In this document: one piece after another, positions 1-7,986 of the stretch
Layout of the letters: every line of letters begins with the position of its first letter
Position numbering within the stretch: the stretch's first letter is position 1
Assembly (NCBI GenBank): GCA_937897215.1
Contig: CALCBQ010000049.1
Coordinates: 1 to 41,112, forward strand
Reading direction: 5' to 3'
Source: an uncultured Clostridia bacterium
Lineage (GTDB): Bacteria; Bacillota; Clostridia; Oscillospirales; Acutalibacteraceae
Length of the DNA: 41,112 nucleotides
The notes under the pieces: generated by a model
The model's input: the letters and a program-made list of their open reading frames with translations, nothing else
The model's database searches: none
Told to the model about the DNA's origin: nothing
Program-made: the position numbers and the translations under genes

Positions 1-84
1 TTCCCGGCTGCCGTCTTCTGGCAGCTCATGTACTGCGGACCCTTCATCCGTTTTCTGTTCCGCAAACTGTTTCCGGAGAAATAA
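1..84 (+). CDS. C-terminal end of an unidentified protein (partial, cut by the window edge)
   Basis: Reading from base 1, 27 sense codons run to a TAA at 82-84. The fragment is rich in aromatic and hydrophobic residues and ends in a basic stretch (RKLFPEK), which would fit the cytoplasmic tail of a membrane protein. It is followed at once by a two-way terminator and a convergent lipoprotein gene, as expected at the end of a real gene. The fragment is too short to assign a family. Its GC content is high compared with the rest of the window. Confidence 0.5.
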   Translation, partial: FPAAVFWQLMYCGPFIRFLFRKLFPEK

Positions 85-85
85 G

Positions 86-182
86 AAAAGATATCCACAA
101 AGGGAACCGTTTTTCCCCTCTCTGTCCACAATTTCTGTGGACAGACGGTGCAAAATGGTTCACCTTCTGTGGATATCTTTTT
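86..182. terminator. Bidirectional terminator / nested palindrome between convergent genes
   Basis: An outer imperfect inverted repeat pairs 86-107 (AAAAGATATCCACAAAGG...) with 157-182 (...CCTTCTGTGGATATCTTTT). Inside it sits a perfect repeat, CTGTCCACA at 122-130 with TGTGGACAG at 136-144. A-rich and T-rich ends flank the outer stem, so it could stop transcription from both sides. It lies exactly between the plus-strand gene ending at 84 and the minus-strand gene ending at 196. Confidence 0.6.
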
Positions 183-195
183 GTTTTTTCCCGGA

Positions 196-786
196 TTACT
201 CCTGCGGTACCGGATTGGATACGCTGACTACATGATCATACCAGGTTCCTTTTTTACCAATGATCGCAACATTGAAATCCTCGTCCAGTTTTTCTACCGG
301 GATATCAAAGCCGTACACTTCATCTGTGGTTCCGTCAGAATACGTTACCTCATCTGTGGTCGGCTCGATCAGCTCTGCGCCGTCTGCCTGTGCTTCTTCT
401 TTTGTTCCCACAAAGACATTGACAATGTTTTTGGATACCAGGCTGACGTGGATGGTCATTTTTCCGTCTTTTACCGTCAGGACACCCTTTCCTTCTTTTG
501 CTTCATTGACATGGAACATATTGCTGTCTGTATTGAAGTCTGCCGTATACGTACCGTCTTCCAGCTCTGATGCGCTGCTTTCGCCTACAGTCTCCTCTGC
601 CGATGCGCTTTCTGCCGAAACATCTGATGTGGATGTACTGCTCTCTGTCTTAGATGCATCCTGTACAGAAGTGGAAGATACGTCCGCTGCGGAAGACGCA
701 GATGCTGCATCCTTTCCGCCACATGCGCCGAGCATGGATACAGTCAGTGCTGCTCCAAGAAAAAGAACTGCCAATTTTTTTCTCAT
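196..786 (-). CDS. Secreted lipoprotein of unknown function
   Basis: The 196-residue product starts with a type II signal peptide: basic MRKK, a hydrophobic stretch, and the lipobox LGAC with the modified Cys near residue 22. A Ser/Ala/Thr/Glu-rich spacer follows to about residue 75. The C-terminal 120 residues form a compact beta-rich domain beginning DGTYTADF and ending near WYDHVVSVSN. The protein should sit on the outer face of the membrane. The domain resembles lipoproteins I associate with Lachnospiraceae, but I cannot name a ligand. A good ribosome site (GGAGG) precedes the ATG. The gene has clearly higher GC and different codon choice from genes after 4400, so it may be transferred, or the contig may be joined artificially near 800. 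Confidence 0.75.
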   Translation of the reverse strand: MRKKLAVLFLGAALTVSMLGACGGKDAASASSAADVSSTSVQDASKTESSTSTSDVSAESASAEETVGESSASELEDGTYTADFNTDSNMFHVNEAKEGKGVLTVKDGKMTIHVSLVSKNIVNVFVGTKEEAQADGAELIEPTTDEVTYSDGTTDEVYGFDIPVEKLDEDFNVAIIGKKGTWYDHVVSVSNPVPQE

Positions 787-809
787 AATAAATTTCCTCC
801 TTAAATTAA

Positions 810-2129
810 TTATTTTTTATAAAAATCACTTAAAATTTCAATGGAACGCGCGGCGAGAGCCTCATTCTTTGCCTTTTTGCCGCCCTTTACTCGTTTTTCA
901 AGAGGTGGAACGATGCCAAAATTCGCATTCATAGGCTGAAAAGAGCCAACGCCCCCGTTTGCTACGTAGTATCCCATTGCACCAATAACGGTTTCTCTTG
1001 GGAAAATTACTCTGTCTTCGCCCAAAGCTGCTTTGGCCGCATTTATACCAGCCACAATTCCGGAAGCTGCTGACTCAACATATCCCTCAACACCTGTCAT
1101 CTGCCCCGCAAAAAACAGAGTGGGTTCTCTTTTTACCGAGTAGTCAGCGTCAAGTAATCCCGGAGAATTCAAGTACGTATTCCTGTGCATTACGCCGTAT
1201 CTCACAAATTCTGCATTTTCAAGTCCGGGAATCATGGAGAAAACGCGTTTCTGTTCGCCAAACGCAAGATGAGTCTGAAATCCGACAATATTATACAGCG
1301 TTCCTTCAGAATTATCCTGTCTTAACTGGACAATAGCATATGCATCTTTTCCGGTAGAAGGGAGAGGAAGGCCAACAGGCTTCAACGGACCAAATAAAAG
1401 AGTCTCGTATCCGCGTTTTGCCATAACTTCTACAGGCATACATCCCTCAAATACAGTGAGATCTTTTTGACTTTCACGGTCAAAATCCTTGAGTTCTGCC
1501 TCACGTGCACTTATCAGCGCCTGATAAAAAGCATCATACTGCTCTTTGGTCATCGGACAATTGATATACGACGCCTCTCCTTTTCCGTATCTTGAAGCAA
1601 AAAAAGCAACGTCCATATTTATGCTCGAAAACTCAACTATAGGGGCGGCAGCATCAAAGAAATGAAGCTTGGTTGCCCCTATACGCTTGCTGATATTTTC
1701 GGAAAGTGCATCCGACGTCAAAGGGCCGGAAGCGACAACCGTAATTTCGCCTTCCGGAATCTCTGTGACTTCCCCTTCGATAACTTCGATATTCGGATGG
1801 TTTTTGATCTTTTCTGTGATATACGAAGAAAACTCTTCTCTGTCAACGGCAAGTGCGCTGCCGGCAGGTACCTCTGTAGCGTAAGCCGCCTCTATAACAA
1901 GAGAGCCAAGAAGCTTCATTTCTTCTTTCAAAAGTCCAACCGCATTAGAAGTAACGTTTGAACGCAAGGAATTGGAACAAACCAATTCTGCAAAATTTTT
2001 ATTGTGGTGCGCAGGCGAAAACTTTTGCGGCTTCATCTCAAAAAGACGAACATTTACACCAAGGTTTGCAGCAGCAAAGGCTGCTTCGCATCCGGCAAGC
2101 CCCGCACCGATTACATTAATTACTGCCAA
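810..2129 (-). CDS. trmFO: Methylenetetrahydrofolate-tRNA-(uracil-5-)-methyltransferase TrmFO
   Basis: The 439-residue product is full length for TrmFO, the folate- and FAD-dependent enzyme that makes 5-methyluridine at position 54 of the tRNA T-loop in most Gram-positive bacteria. An FAD-binding GAGLAGCEAA motif is at residues 8-17. The conserved cysteine near residue 51 (LVCSNSLRSN) and the second one in FEGCMPVE are both present. The start is TTG at 2127-2129, directly after the topA stop, with GAGGAG six bases upstream inside topA, so translation is probably coupled to topA. This gene order is common in Firmicutes. No terminator is visible between this gene and the lipoprotein at 196-786. 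Confidence 0.95.
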   Translation of the reverse strand: MAVINVIGAGLAGCEAAFAAANLGVNVRLFEMKPQKFSPAHHNKNFAELVCSNSLRSNVTSNAVGLLKEEMKLLGSLVIEAAYATEVPAGSALAVDREEFSSYITEKIKNHPNIEVIEGEVTEIPEGEITVVASGPLTSDALSENISKRIGATKLHFFDAAAPIVEFSSINMDVAFFASRYGKGEASYINCPMTKEQYDAFYQALISAREAELKDFDRESQKDLTVFEGCMPVEVMAKRGYETLLFGPLKPVGLPLPSTGKDAYAIVQLRQDNSEGTLYNIVGFQTHLAFGEQKRVFSMIPGLENAEFVRYGVMHRNTYLNSPGLLDADYSVKREPTLFFAGQMTGVEGYVESAASGIVAGINAAKAALGEDRVIFPRETVIGAMGYYVANGGVGSFQPMNANFGIVPPLEKRVKGGKKAKNEALAARSIEILSDFYKK

Positions 2130-4409
2130 TTAAATCTCCTCTGTCTGAACAAGCGCAGGTGCTTCTGCCTTGTATCCGCAATCCTTTTCGTGGCAGACAT
2201 ACAAGTCCTTGCCTTTTTTACGGAAAAGCATTTTTCCGCAATCCGGACATTTTTCATTGGTAGGCATATCCCATACAGAGAAATTGCATTCGGGATAACG
2301 CTCGCAACTATAGAATACAGTCTTGCTCTTACCCATTTTGGAAACAACCTTTGCTCCGCACTCGGGGCACGCCACGCCTATATCCTTCACACGCTGCTTG
2401 GTGAACTTACATTTAGGATAATTTGCACATGCGTAAAAGCTGCCGTAACGGCCGGTTCTAAGAATCATATCTCCGCCGCACTGCTCGCACTTAAAGTCGG
2501 CAATTACCTGTTTTTTCTCTTTTTGTTCCTCGTTTTCGGGCTTATCAAGAGACTTTGTATTCTTACAGGTGGGATAGTTAGGACAAGCGGCAAAGCGACC
2601 GAAACGTCCGTTCTTTATAACCATCTTGCTTCCGCACTTTTCACAGATAATATCTGTCTCTTCGGCGGGAATTTCTATACTTTCCTTAGAAAGATTCTCA
2701 TCTGCCGCCTCAAGAGCTTTTGCAAAACCAACGTAGAATTCGCCAAGAACGCCTTCCATAGTGCTTTCGCCATTCTCAATACCGTCAAGTTTTGCTTCCA
2801 TCTGCGCGGTAAATGCGTAGTCAACTATATCGGGGAAATTCTCGACCATAAGCTTAGTTGTAACTTCTCCGAGCGTAGTAGGAACAAGAGTTTTTCCTTC
2901 GCGAGTAACGTAATTACGAGCCACTATCGTAGTAATTATAGGAGTATAGGTACTCGGACGGCCAATTCCTTTTTCCTCAAGGAATTTAATAAGCGATGCC
3001 TCTGTAAATCTTGGAGGTGCTTCTGTGAAATGCTGAAGCGGCTCATAGTTCTCGCATACGAGAGTGTCATTCTCGTGAATTACAGGAATTTTTACATTTC
3101 TTATGTTATCGCTGTTTTCGTTCTTGGGAGCTTCATCCAAAGATTCTTCATAAACAGCCATATATCCCTGAAACTTAACAGTGTAACCGCTTGTACGGAA
3201 AGTGTAACCGGCAGCATCAAAGTCAATTGTTTCGGTATCGAACACTGCCGAAGCCATCTGGCTGGCAACAAATCTGTCCCAAATAAGTTTATATAACTTG
3301 TACTGATCAGGTGTAAGATATTTGCGAATGTTAGCAGGCTCAAGTCTTACGTTAGAGGGACGAATAGCTTCGTGCGCATCCTGGGCATTTGACTTTGTTT
3401 TATACACTCTCGGGCGGGTAGGACAGTAGCTTTCGCCGTACTTTTCCGCTATAAGTTCGAGAGCTGCACTCTGTGCATCTGCGGATATGCGGAGCGAGTC
3501 GGTACGCATATAGGTAATGAGACCCTGAACGCCGCCGTTTTCGCTTCCAAGATTAACGCCTTCATACAGTTCCTGAGCAACGCGCATAATTCTCTGCGAC
3601 TGGAATCCGAGCTTGCGCGAAGCCTCCTGCTGCATTGTAGAAGTAGTGAAAGGCGGTGTAGGCTGTTTGGATTTAGCAGCCTTCTTAACGCTGGTGCAAA
3701 TGAATTTTGCTCCGTTGATGTTTGCGAGAACAGCATCAACAGCCTCTTTAGAGCCAAGTTTAATTTTGCTCTTGCCTTTTCCTACAAGCCTTGCCTTAAC
3801 AGACTTATTGTCATTAGTAGCAAGAAGCGTGTCAATTGTCCAGTACTCTTCAGGAACAAATGCGCGGATCTCGGCCTCTCTATCTACAATTATACGCGCA
3901 GCAACAGACTGAACTCTTCCTCCGGAAAGACCGCTCTTGACGCTTTTCCAAAGGAACGGACTGATCTTATAGCCAACAATTCTGTCAAGAATTCTGCGTG
4001 CCTGCTGAGAATTAACGAGTTCTACGTCAATTCCTCTGGGGTGCTTAATGGCATCCTTTATAGCAGTTTTGGTAATCTCGTTAAAAGCAACTCTATAACA
4101 CTTCTCCTCAGGGATTCCAAGGGCTGCCGCAAGATGCCATGAAATAGCTTCTCCCTCACGGTCAGGGTCGGCTGCGAGAATAACTGCTTCCGACTTGTCA
4201 GCAAGTTCTTTTAACTCTTTTACAAGTTTTTCTTTGCCTTTGATAACCATATATTTAGGAGCAAAATCGTTCTTCACATCAACGCTTAACTTAGCCGCAG
4301 GCAAGTCGCGCACATGACCTTTTGAAGAAACTACTTTATAGTCGCTACCAAGGTATTTTTGAATGCTTTTTGCCTTTGATGGAGATTCGACAATAACAAG
4401 TTTTGACAT
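2130..4409 (-). CDS. topA: DNA topoisomerase I (type IA)
   Basis: The 759-residue enzyme relaxes negative supercoils by passing one strand through a transient break. The TOPRIM domain is N-terminal, with the metal-binding acidic triad D81, D83 and E85 in DPDREGEA. The catalytic tyrosine is Y300 in ITYMRTDS. Four C-terminal zinc ribbons with CxxC pairs lie at about residues 589-615, 641-667, 681-708 and 721-744. All key residues are intact. An AGGATGAT ribosome site precedes the ATG. GC content is visibly higher than in dprA just upstream, although the order dprA-topA-trmFO is the usual one. Confidence 0.97.
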   Translation of the reverse strand: MSKLVIVESPSKAKSIQKYLGSDYKVVSSKGHVRDLPAAKLSVDVKNDFAPKYMVIKGKEKLVKELKELADKSEAVILAADPDREGEAISWHLAAALGIPEEKCYRVAFNEITKTAIKDAIKHPRGIDVELVNSQQARRILDRIVGYKISPFLWKSVKSGLSGGRVQSVAARIIVDREAEIRAFVPEEYWTIDTLLATNDNKSVKARLVGKGKSKIKLGSKEAVDAVLANINGAKFICTSVKKAAKSKQPTPPFTTSTMQQEASRKLGFQSQRIMRVAQELYEGVNLGSENGGVQGLITYMRTDSLRISADAQSAALELIAEKYGESYCPTRPRVYKTKSNAQDAHEAIRPSNVRLEPANIRKYLTPDQYKLYKLIWDRFVASQMASAVFDTETIDFDAAGYTFRTSGYTVKFQGYMAVYEESLDEAPKNENSDNIRNVKIPVIHENDTLVCENYEPLQHFTEAPPRFTEASLIKFLEEKGIGRPSTYTPIITTIVARNYVTREGKTLVPTTLGEVTTKLMVENFPDIVDYAFTAQMEAKLDGIENGESTMEGVLGEFYVGFAKALEAADENLSKESIEIPAEETDIICEKCGSKMVIKNGRFGRFAACPNYPTCKNTKSLDKPENEEQKEKKQVIADFKCEQCGGDMILRTGRYGSFYACANYPKCKFTKQRVKDIGVACPECGAKVVSKMGKSKTVFYSCERYPECNFSVWDMPTNEKCPDCGKMLFRKKGKDLYVCHEKDCGYKAEAPALVQTEEI

Positions 4410-4441
4410 ATATCATCATCCTAAAATCGTAGATTTTTGTT

Positions 4442-5644
4442 TTAATTTATTTTATATCGTCTGCCACTTAATTGTGTAACAAGACCATAAATTTCAAGTT
4501 CTGTAATTGCAGATAAAATTTTATCTGTTGTAAGATTACACGCTGATGTGATTTCATCAACATGAACAGGCTCTGCACCTAAGAATTCATACACCTTTAA
4601 TGCATTAGCAGTAAGGTATGACGGCGCCGGCTTTTTAACAATGGGTTTAGACTTTTCAACTATCTTTTCAGTTGAGTTTTCTGTGTTTTTCTGCCCATGC
4701 CCAGAGTATTTTTGCATTCGTTTTACAATTTCATCATCAGGAAACCTTTCTATGTTACCCAATTTATCATAAAACTTGTAACAATATTCCTCCAAAATAT
4801 CATTAGGAGAAAATACCGCTTTCGCACCATTTCGTATAAGGTCGTTTGTCCCTAAAAATGATGAGCGGGCTAAATCGCCGGGAATTGCGAAAACATCTCT
4901 GCCTTGTTCCCCTGCTAATCTTGCGGTAATAAGCGAGCCGCTACGCTCCCCTGCCTCAACAATAATCGTACCAAGAGAAAGTCCTGAGATAATACGGTTA
5001 CGAAGAGGAAATGTTGTGCGACTTGCAGGTGTAAATGGTGGAAATTCTGTAACAAGTGCACCATTTTTTGCAACCTGTCTGCGAAGGTCTTCGTTATCCA
5101 TAAGATATTTTGTACCAAGACCGCAACCAAGCACACAAATAGTTTTACCATTTTCGTCAAGAGCACCTCTATGTGCGGCACTATCAATACCTAAAGCACC
5201 GCCTGAAACGATTGTGAATCCCACACTTGCCATTGCTGACGATAATGCGCGTGATACTGTTACTCCATAGTCAGATGCTTGTCTTGCACCAACTAACGAA
5301 ATCGATAATTCATTTGTAAGTACAGTTTCATCGCCATCCACAAACAACACAAGAGGTAAGTCTTGTAGATTGAGCAAATTCTGCGGATAATATTCACTTG
5401 ATGGAGTTACGACTTTCCAACCATTTTGTTTTGAAACTCTTAAAATCTCCTCCGCTTTTTCGATGGGGAAGCTTTTAAGTTTTTCAATTCGTTTTTTAGT
5501 CAATACATTCAACTCGAAAAGTTCGTTAAATGTTGTGCCGTAAATCTCATAAGGATTCCACTCATAATGAGAAACCAAGTCAAGACAAGATGCACCTGCA
5601 CCTAATCCACAGGACAACCAAATCCAATATAAATCGTAGTTCAT
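4442..5644 (-). CDS. dprA: DNA-processing protein DprA
   Basis: DprA loads RecA onto incoming single-stranded DNA during natural transformation. The Rossmann-like core is recognised by VGARQASDYG, SGGALGIDSAAHRGAL, NRIISGLS and GSLITARLA. A C-terminal winged-helix region (residues about 340-400) follows a linker rich in Lys and Pro. I start at the ATG at 5642-5644, which gives 400 residues and overlaps the TGA of the upstream methyltransferase as ATGA, a typical coupled arrangement. A longer 405-residue form could start at 5659. Other competence genes are not in the window, so competence itself is not shown. Confidence 0.95.
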   Translation of the reverse strand: MNYDLYWIWLSCGLGAGASCLDLVSHYEWNPYEIYGTTFNELFELNVLTKKRIEKLKSFPIEKAEEILRVSKQNGWKVVTPSSEYYPQNLLNLQDLPLVLFVDGDETVLTNELSISLVGARQASDYGVTVSRALSSAMASVGFTIVSGGALGIDSAAHRGALDENGKTICVLGCGLGTKYLMDNEDLRRQVAKNGALVTEFPPFTPASRTTFPLRNRIISGLSLGTIIVEAGERSGSLITARLAGEQGRDVFAIPGDLARSSFLGTNDLIRNGAKAVFSPNDILEEYCYKFYDKLGNIERFPDDEIVKRMQKYSGHGQKNTENSTEKIVEKSKPIVKKPAPSYLTANALKVYEFLGAEPVHVDEITSACNLTTDKILSAITELEIYGLVTQLSGRRYKIN

Positions 5645-6423
5645 TTTACCAATTCCCACATTGTTATTGATGCGGCAGCGGCGGCATTAAGAGACTCTGC
5701 TCTGCCCTGCATTTTTATTGTGATTTTCTTATCGCACACACCAATAATTTCTTTTGATACACCATTGCCCTCGTTACCGATAACACAAAGCGCACCCATT
5801 GAGAAGTCCGTTTTTGTAATATCATCAGCATCACGGTCAGGCACAGTTGCAAAACTTTGGATACCAACCTTTTTGCAAAGGTCAATTTGTTCTTCAAGAT
5901 TTTTACACACCTTTACAGGCAAGCGGAATAATGCACCCATTGATGCGCGAAGTGCTTTCGGATTGTAAATATCACAACCGCCACAAATAACCATACCGTC
6001 AATACCGAATGCTTCGGCAGTACGGGAAATTGCGCCTAAATTGTCAGGATTCTGAATAGTATCAAGAGCAATATATTTTTTGCCACCTTCATAGTCAAAA
6101 TCATTTGAACGCATTTTCACAGCACACACGACACCCTGTGGAGTTACGGTATCACTAATGCTTTTAAGCACATCTTCACTTACAAAAAAGAAATCACTAC
6201 AAACGCTTTTAAGTTCATTTATACTGTCAGCGTATTTTTCAGCACAAGTTTCAGTGCAGAAAACAGACACAATTTCGCATCCGCTTTTTACTGCATCACA
6301 ACAAAGGCGGACACCTTCAAGAACGAAAAGTCCACTGTTTTTACGGTCTTTAGAAGATGTTAAAAGACCTTTGATTTCTTTAATTTTCGGGTTATTTTTA
6401 GCAGTTATAACAAAATCTTTCAT
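5641..6423 (-). CDS. TrmH/SpoU-family RNA 2'-O-methyltransferase
   Basis: The 260-residue protein has the two-part layout of this family. An N-terminal substrate-binding domain starts with NPKIKEIKGL and includes GLFVLEGVRL. The C-terminal SPOUT knot carries the three usual motifs: DTIQNPDNLGAISRTAEAFG, CVIGNEGNGVSKEI and ESLNAAAAASITMWEL. It would methylate a ribose in 23S rRNA or tRNA using S-adenosylmethionine; the exact target cannot be read from the sequence. It overlaps dprA by four bases. No convincing ribosome site is visible before the ATG, and an rplT terminator lies just upstream, so expression may depend on read-through or a weak promoter. Confidence 0.9.
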   Translation of the reverse strand: MKDFVITAKNNPKIKEIKGLLTSSKDRKNSGLFVLEGVRLCCDAVKSGCEIVSVFCTETCAEKYADSINELKSVCSDFFFVSEDVLKSISDTVTPQGVVCAVKMRSNDFDYEGGKKYIALDTIQNPDNLGAISRTAEAFGIDGMVICGGCDIYNPKALRASMGALFRLPVKVCKNLEEQIDLCKKVGIQSFATVPDRDADDITKTDFSMGALCVIGNEGNGVSKEIIGVCDKKITIKMQGRAESLNAAAAASITMWELVK

Positions 6424-6440
6424 AATTCAAAAAACGGAAA

Positions 6441-6472
6441 AACCACGCGCGAGGGGTTTTCTCGGCGTGGTT
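6441..6472 (-). terminator. Terminator after rplT
   Basis: On the minus strand AACCACGC (6472-6465) pairs with GCGTGGTT (6448-6441), followed by a T-rich run (TTTCCGTTTTTTG). It lies directly after the rplT stop and closes the infC-rpmI-rplT operon. Confidence 0.75.
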
Positions 6473-6480
6473 AAGTTATA

Positions 6481-6837
6481 TTACTTCAATGCTTCTTTAG
6501 CTTTTTCTGTAAGAGCTGTGAATGCTGCAGGGTCTGCAATAGCAATTTCTGAAAGCATTTTTCTGTTAAGGTCAATACCAGCTTTTTTAAGACCGTTGAT
6601 GAATGTTGAGTAGTTCATACCATTCATTTTGCAAGCAGCTGAAATTCTTGTAATCCAGAGCTTTCTGAAATCACGTTTCTTCTGCTTTCTGCCGATATAT
6701 GCATAGTTACCGCTCTTCATAACTGCCTGTTTTGCAGTTCTGAAAAGTTTGCTCTTTGAGCCATAGTAGCCCTTAGCGAGCTTTAATACTTTATTTCTTC
6801 TTTTGCGAGTCATCATCGCACCTTTAACACGTGCCAT
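6481..6837 (-). CDS. rplT: 50S ribosomal protein L20
   Basis: The 118-residue basic protein is full length for L20, which binds 23S rRNA early in large-subunit assembly. It has the typical start MARVKGAMMTRKRRNKVLKLAKGY in outline (residues 1-24) and the helix-rich body with FRKLWITRISAACKMNGMNYS. In Firmicutes L20 also represses its own operon by binding the leader RNA. An AGGT-type ribosome site precedes the ATG. The gap to rpmI is unusually long (about 200 bases) and holds two tandem structured repeats. Confidence 0.98.
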   Translation of the reverse strand: MARVKGAMMTRKRRNKVLKLAKGYYGSKSKLFRTAKQAVMKSGNYAYIGRKQKKRDFRKLWITRISAACKMNGMNYSTFINGLKKAGIDLNRKMLSEIAIADPAAFTALTEKAKEALK

Positions 6838-6919
6838 TTCTCTTTACCTCCGATAGATTAGATACGTTTATGTGTTTTCACACTATTATTGTGTTTCCCA
6901 TACCTGTTTATTACGAAGT

Positions 6920-7047
6920 AACAAGGTTCTGGGGTACCCATAGAAATCTTTGATTTCGTTATGGGTCGGGTTCTTATTGTCGCAAGACAACAAGGTTCCG
7001 GGGCACCCGTCCGCATTTTCAATGCGTTGACGGGTCGGGTTCTTATT
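6920..7047 (-). repeat. Two tandem 59-base hairpin units with covarying stems between rpmI and rplT
   Basis: Copy 1 is 6920-6978 and copy 2 is 6989-7047. They have the same length, nearly identical ends (AACAAGGTTC ... GGGTTCTTATT) and very different middles. In each, ACCCATA/TATGGGT (copy 1) or ACCCGTC/GACGGGT (copy 2) forms one stem, and GAAATC/GATTTC or CGCATT/AATGCG forms the apical stem. Six base pairs differ between the copies and all remain paired. A further short hairpin, TTGTC-GCAA-GACAA at 6977-6990, joins the units, and a similar weaker one (TTAC-GAA-GTAA) lies at 6911-6921. The element would be transcribed as part of the rpmI-rplT mRNA. Confidence 0.85.
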
Positions 7048-7240
7048 TATAAGGAATAAGACGCTTAATCTGTGCTGTATTTGTCTTATCAGCAACAGCG
7101 TTCTTGCGAAGTCCTCTTTTTCTCTTTGTGCTCTTCTTTGTTAAGATGTGAGACTTGTTAGCGTGTGCTCTGATTGGCTTGCCGTTCTTTGAAAGCTTAA
7201 ATCTTTTTTTAGCTCCGCTATGTGTTTTAATCTTTGGCAT
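7043..7240 (-). CDS. rpmI: 50S ribosomal protein L35
   Basis: The 65-residue, very basic protein begins MPKIKTHSGAKKRFKLSKNG and contains SHILTKKSTKRKRGLRK, standard for L35, a small protein of the large ribosomal subunit. It follows infC by about 34 bases with an AGGAGG ribosome site. The stop codon overlaps the end of the second hairpin unit. Confidence 0.98.
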   Translation of the reverse strand: MPKIKTHSGAKKRFKLSKNGKPIRAHANKSHILTKKSTKRKRGLRKNAVADKTNTAQIKRLIPYK

Positions 7241-7274
7241 AATAATATCCTCCTAATATAATTTACTACCTTAA

Positions 7275-7793
7275 TTATTTCGCATTCTTTGGCGACAAGA
7301 ACATAAGCATTTGACGACCTTCAAGTTTTGCAGGTTTGTCAACATTGCTTACTTCTTCAACAGCAACTGCAAAACGTTCCATAATACCGTTACCTAAATG
7401 AGCGTGAGCCATTTCACGACCTCTGAAACGGATTGAAACCTTAACTTTGTTGCCTGCCTTTAAGAACTTAAGGGCATGATTTACCTTTGTATCAAAGTCA
7501 TGAGTATCAATGTTTACAGAAAGACGAATTTCTTTTGTTTCAATAACTTTCTGATTTTTCTTTGCTTCTTTTTCTTTCTTTGCCTTATCAAAACGATACT
7601 TGCCATAGTCCATAATTTTACAAACCGGTGGCTGAGCGTTAGGGGCAATTTTTACAAGGTCAAGACTGCGTTTTTCTGCTTCTTTAAAAGCATCTTTAGC
7701 AGACATAATTCCAAGTTGTTCACCACTATCTGTGATAACTCTGACCTCTTTGTCGCGGATTTCTTCATTGATTTGCAATTCTTTGGTACTGAT
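7275..7793 (-). CDS. infC: Translation initiation factor IF-3, with a rare ATC start
   Basis: IF-3 keeps ribosomal subunits apart and checks start-codon pairing on the 30S subunit. The 172-residue product has the N-domain (INEEIRDKEVRVI ... LDLVKIAPNAQPPVCKIMDYGKYR) and the C-domain (KEIRLSVNIDTHDF ... VSIRFRGREMAH), both complete. The true start is most likely ATC at 7791-7793: it is in frame, seven bases after the ribosome site AGAGGTG, and gives the usual length. No ATG or GTG fits there. An upstream in-frame ATG at 7850 would add 19 residues encoded by the leader hairpin, which I reject. infC is known to use AUU, AUC or AUA so that IF-3 represses its own translation. Confidence 0.95.
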   Translation of the reverse strand: MSTKELQINEEIRDKEVRVITDSGEQLGIMSAKDAFKEAEKRSLDLVKIAPNAQPPVCKIMDYGKYRFDKAKKEKEAKKNQKVIETKEIRLSVNIDTHDFDTKVNHALKFLKAGNKVKVSIRFRGREMAHAHLGNGIMERFAVAVEEVSNVDKPAKLEGRQMLMFLSPKNAK

Positions 7794-7935
7794 AAATAAA
7801 CACCTCTTTAACGAAATTAAAAATGCGGACAGAAATTCTGCCCGCACCATTACAAATCAAACTTTTTAGTAAAGTATTGACCGGTCAACTCTAAGCCGAC
7901 GGGTGAGAACAAAAAACTGTTCTGCTTTATTTTGC
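7794..7935 (-). promoter_or_regulatory. Structured leader of infC-rpmI-rplT with attenuator hairpin
   Basis: About 140 transcribed bases separate the promoter from infC. They contain a perfect palindrome, TTGACCGGTCAA at 7877-7888, and a strong hairpin, GCGGGCAGAA with TTCTGTCCGC (minus strand 7845-7825), followed by TTTTT, which looks like an intrinsic attenuator. In Bacillus and other Firmicutes the same operon has an L20-binding leader that controls premature termination. The position and architecture match, but I could not confirm the L20-binding fold. Confidence 0.65.
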
Positions 7936-7941
7936 TTTGTT

Positions 7942-7969
7942 ATTATAACACAAATTTCACTGTTGTCAA
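7942..7969 (-). promoter_or_regulatory. Strong sigma-A-type promoter of infC-rpmI-rplT
   Basis: On the minus strand TTGACA (7969-7964), a 16-base spacer and TATAAT (7947-7942) match both consensus boxes perfectly, as expected for a ribosomal protein operon. Confidence 0.85.
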
Positions 7970-7986
7970 CAGTTTTTTGAATTATT

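Noticed and set aside
260..934. 224-codon frame on the plus strand over the lipoprotein gene
   Set aside because: The Ser-rich product mirrors the Ser/Ala-rich lipoprotein linker, and the minus-strand gene has a signal peptide and ribosome site.
2004..3296. 430-codon open frame on the plus strand opposite trmFO and topA
   Set aside because: It is a shadow of two well supported minus-strand genes and has no ribosome site or recognisable domains.
6920..7047. Possible CRISPR array from repeats with variable middles
   Set aside because: There are only two units, the variable middles are self-complementary hairpins rather than spacers, and there are no cas genes.
6886..7095. 69-codon frame across the tandem hairpin units
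   Set aside because: It starts inside rpmI in another frame and its peptide merely repeats the NKNPT...GTLL pattern given by the repeated DNA. The base changes follow pairing, not codons.
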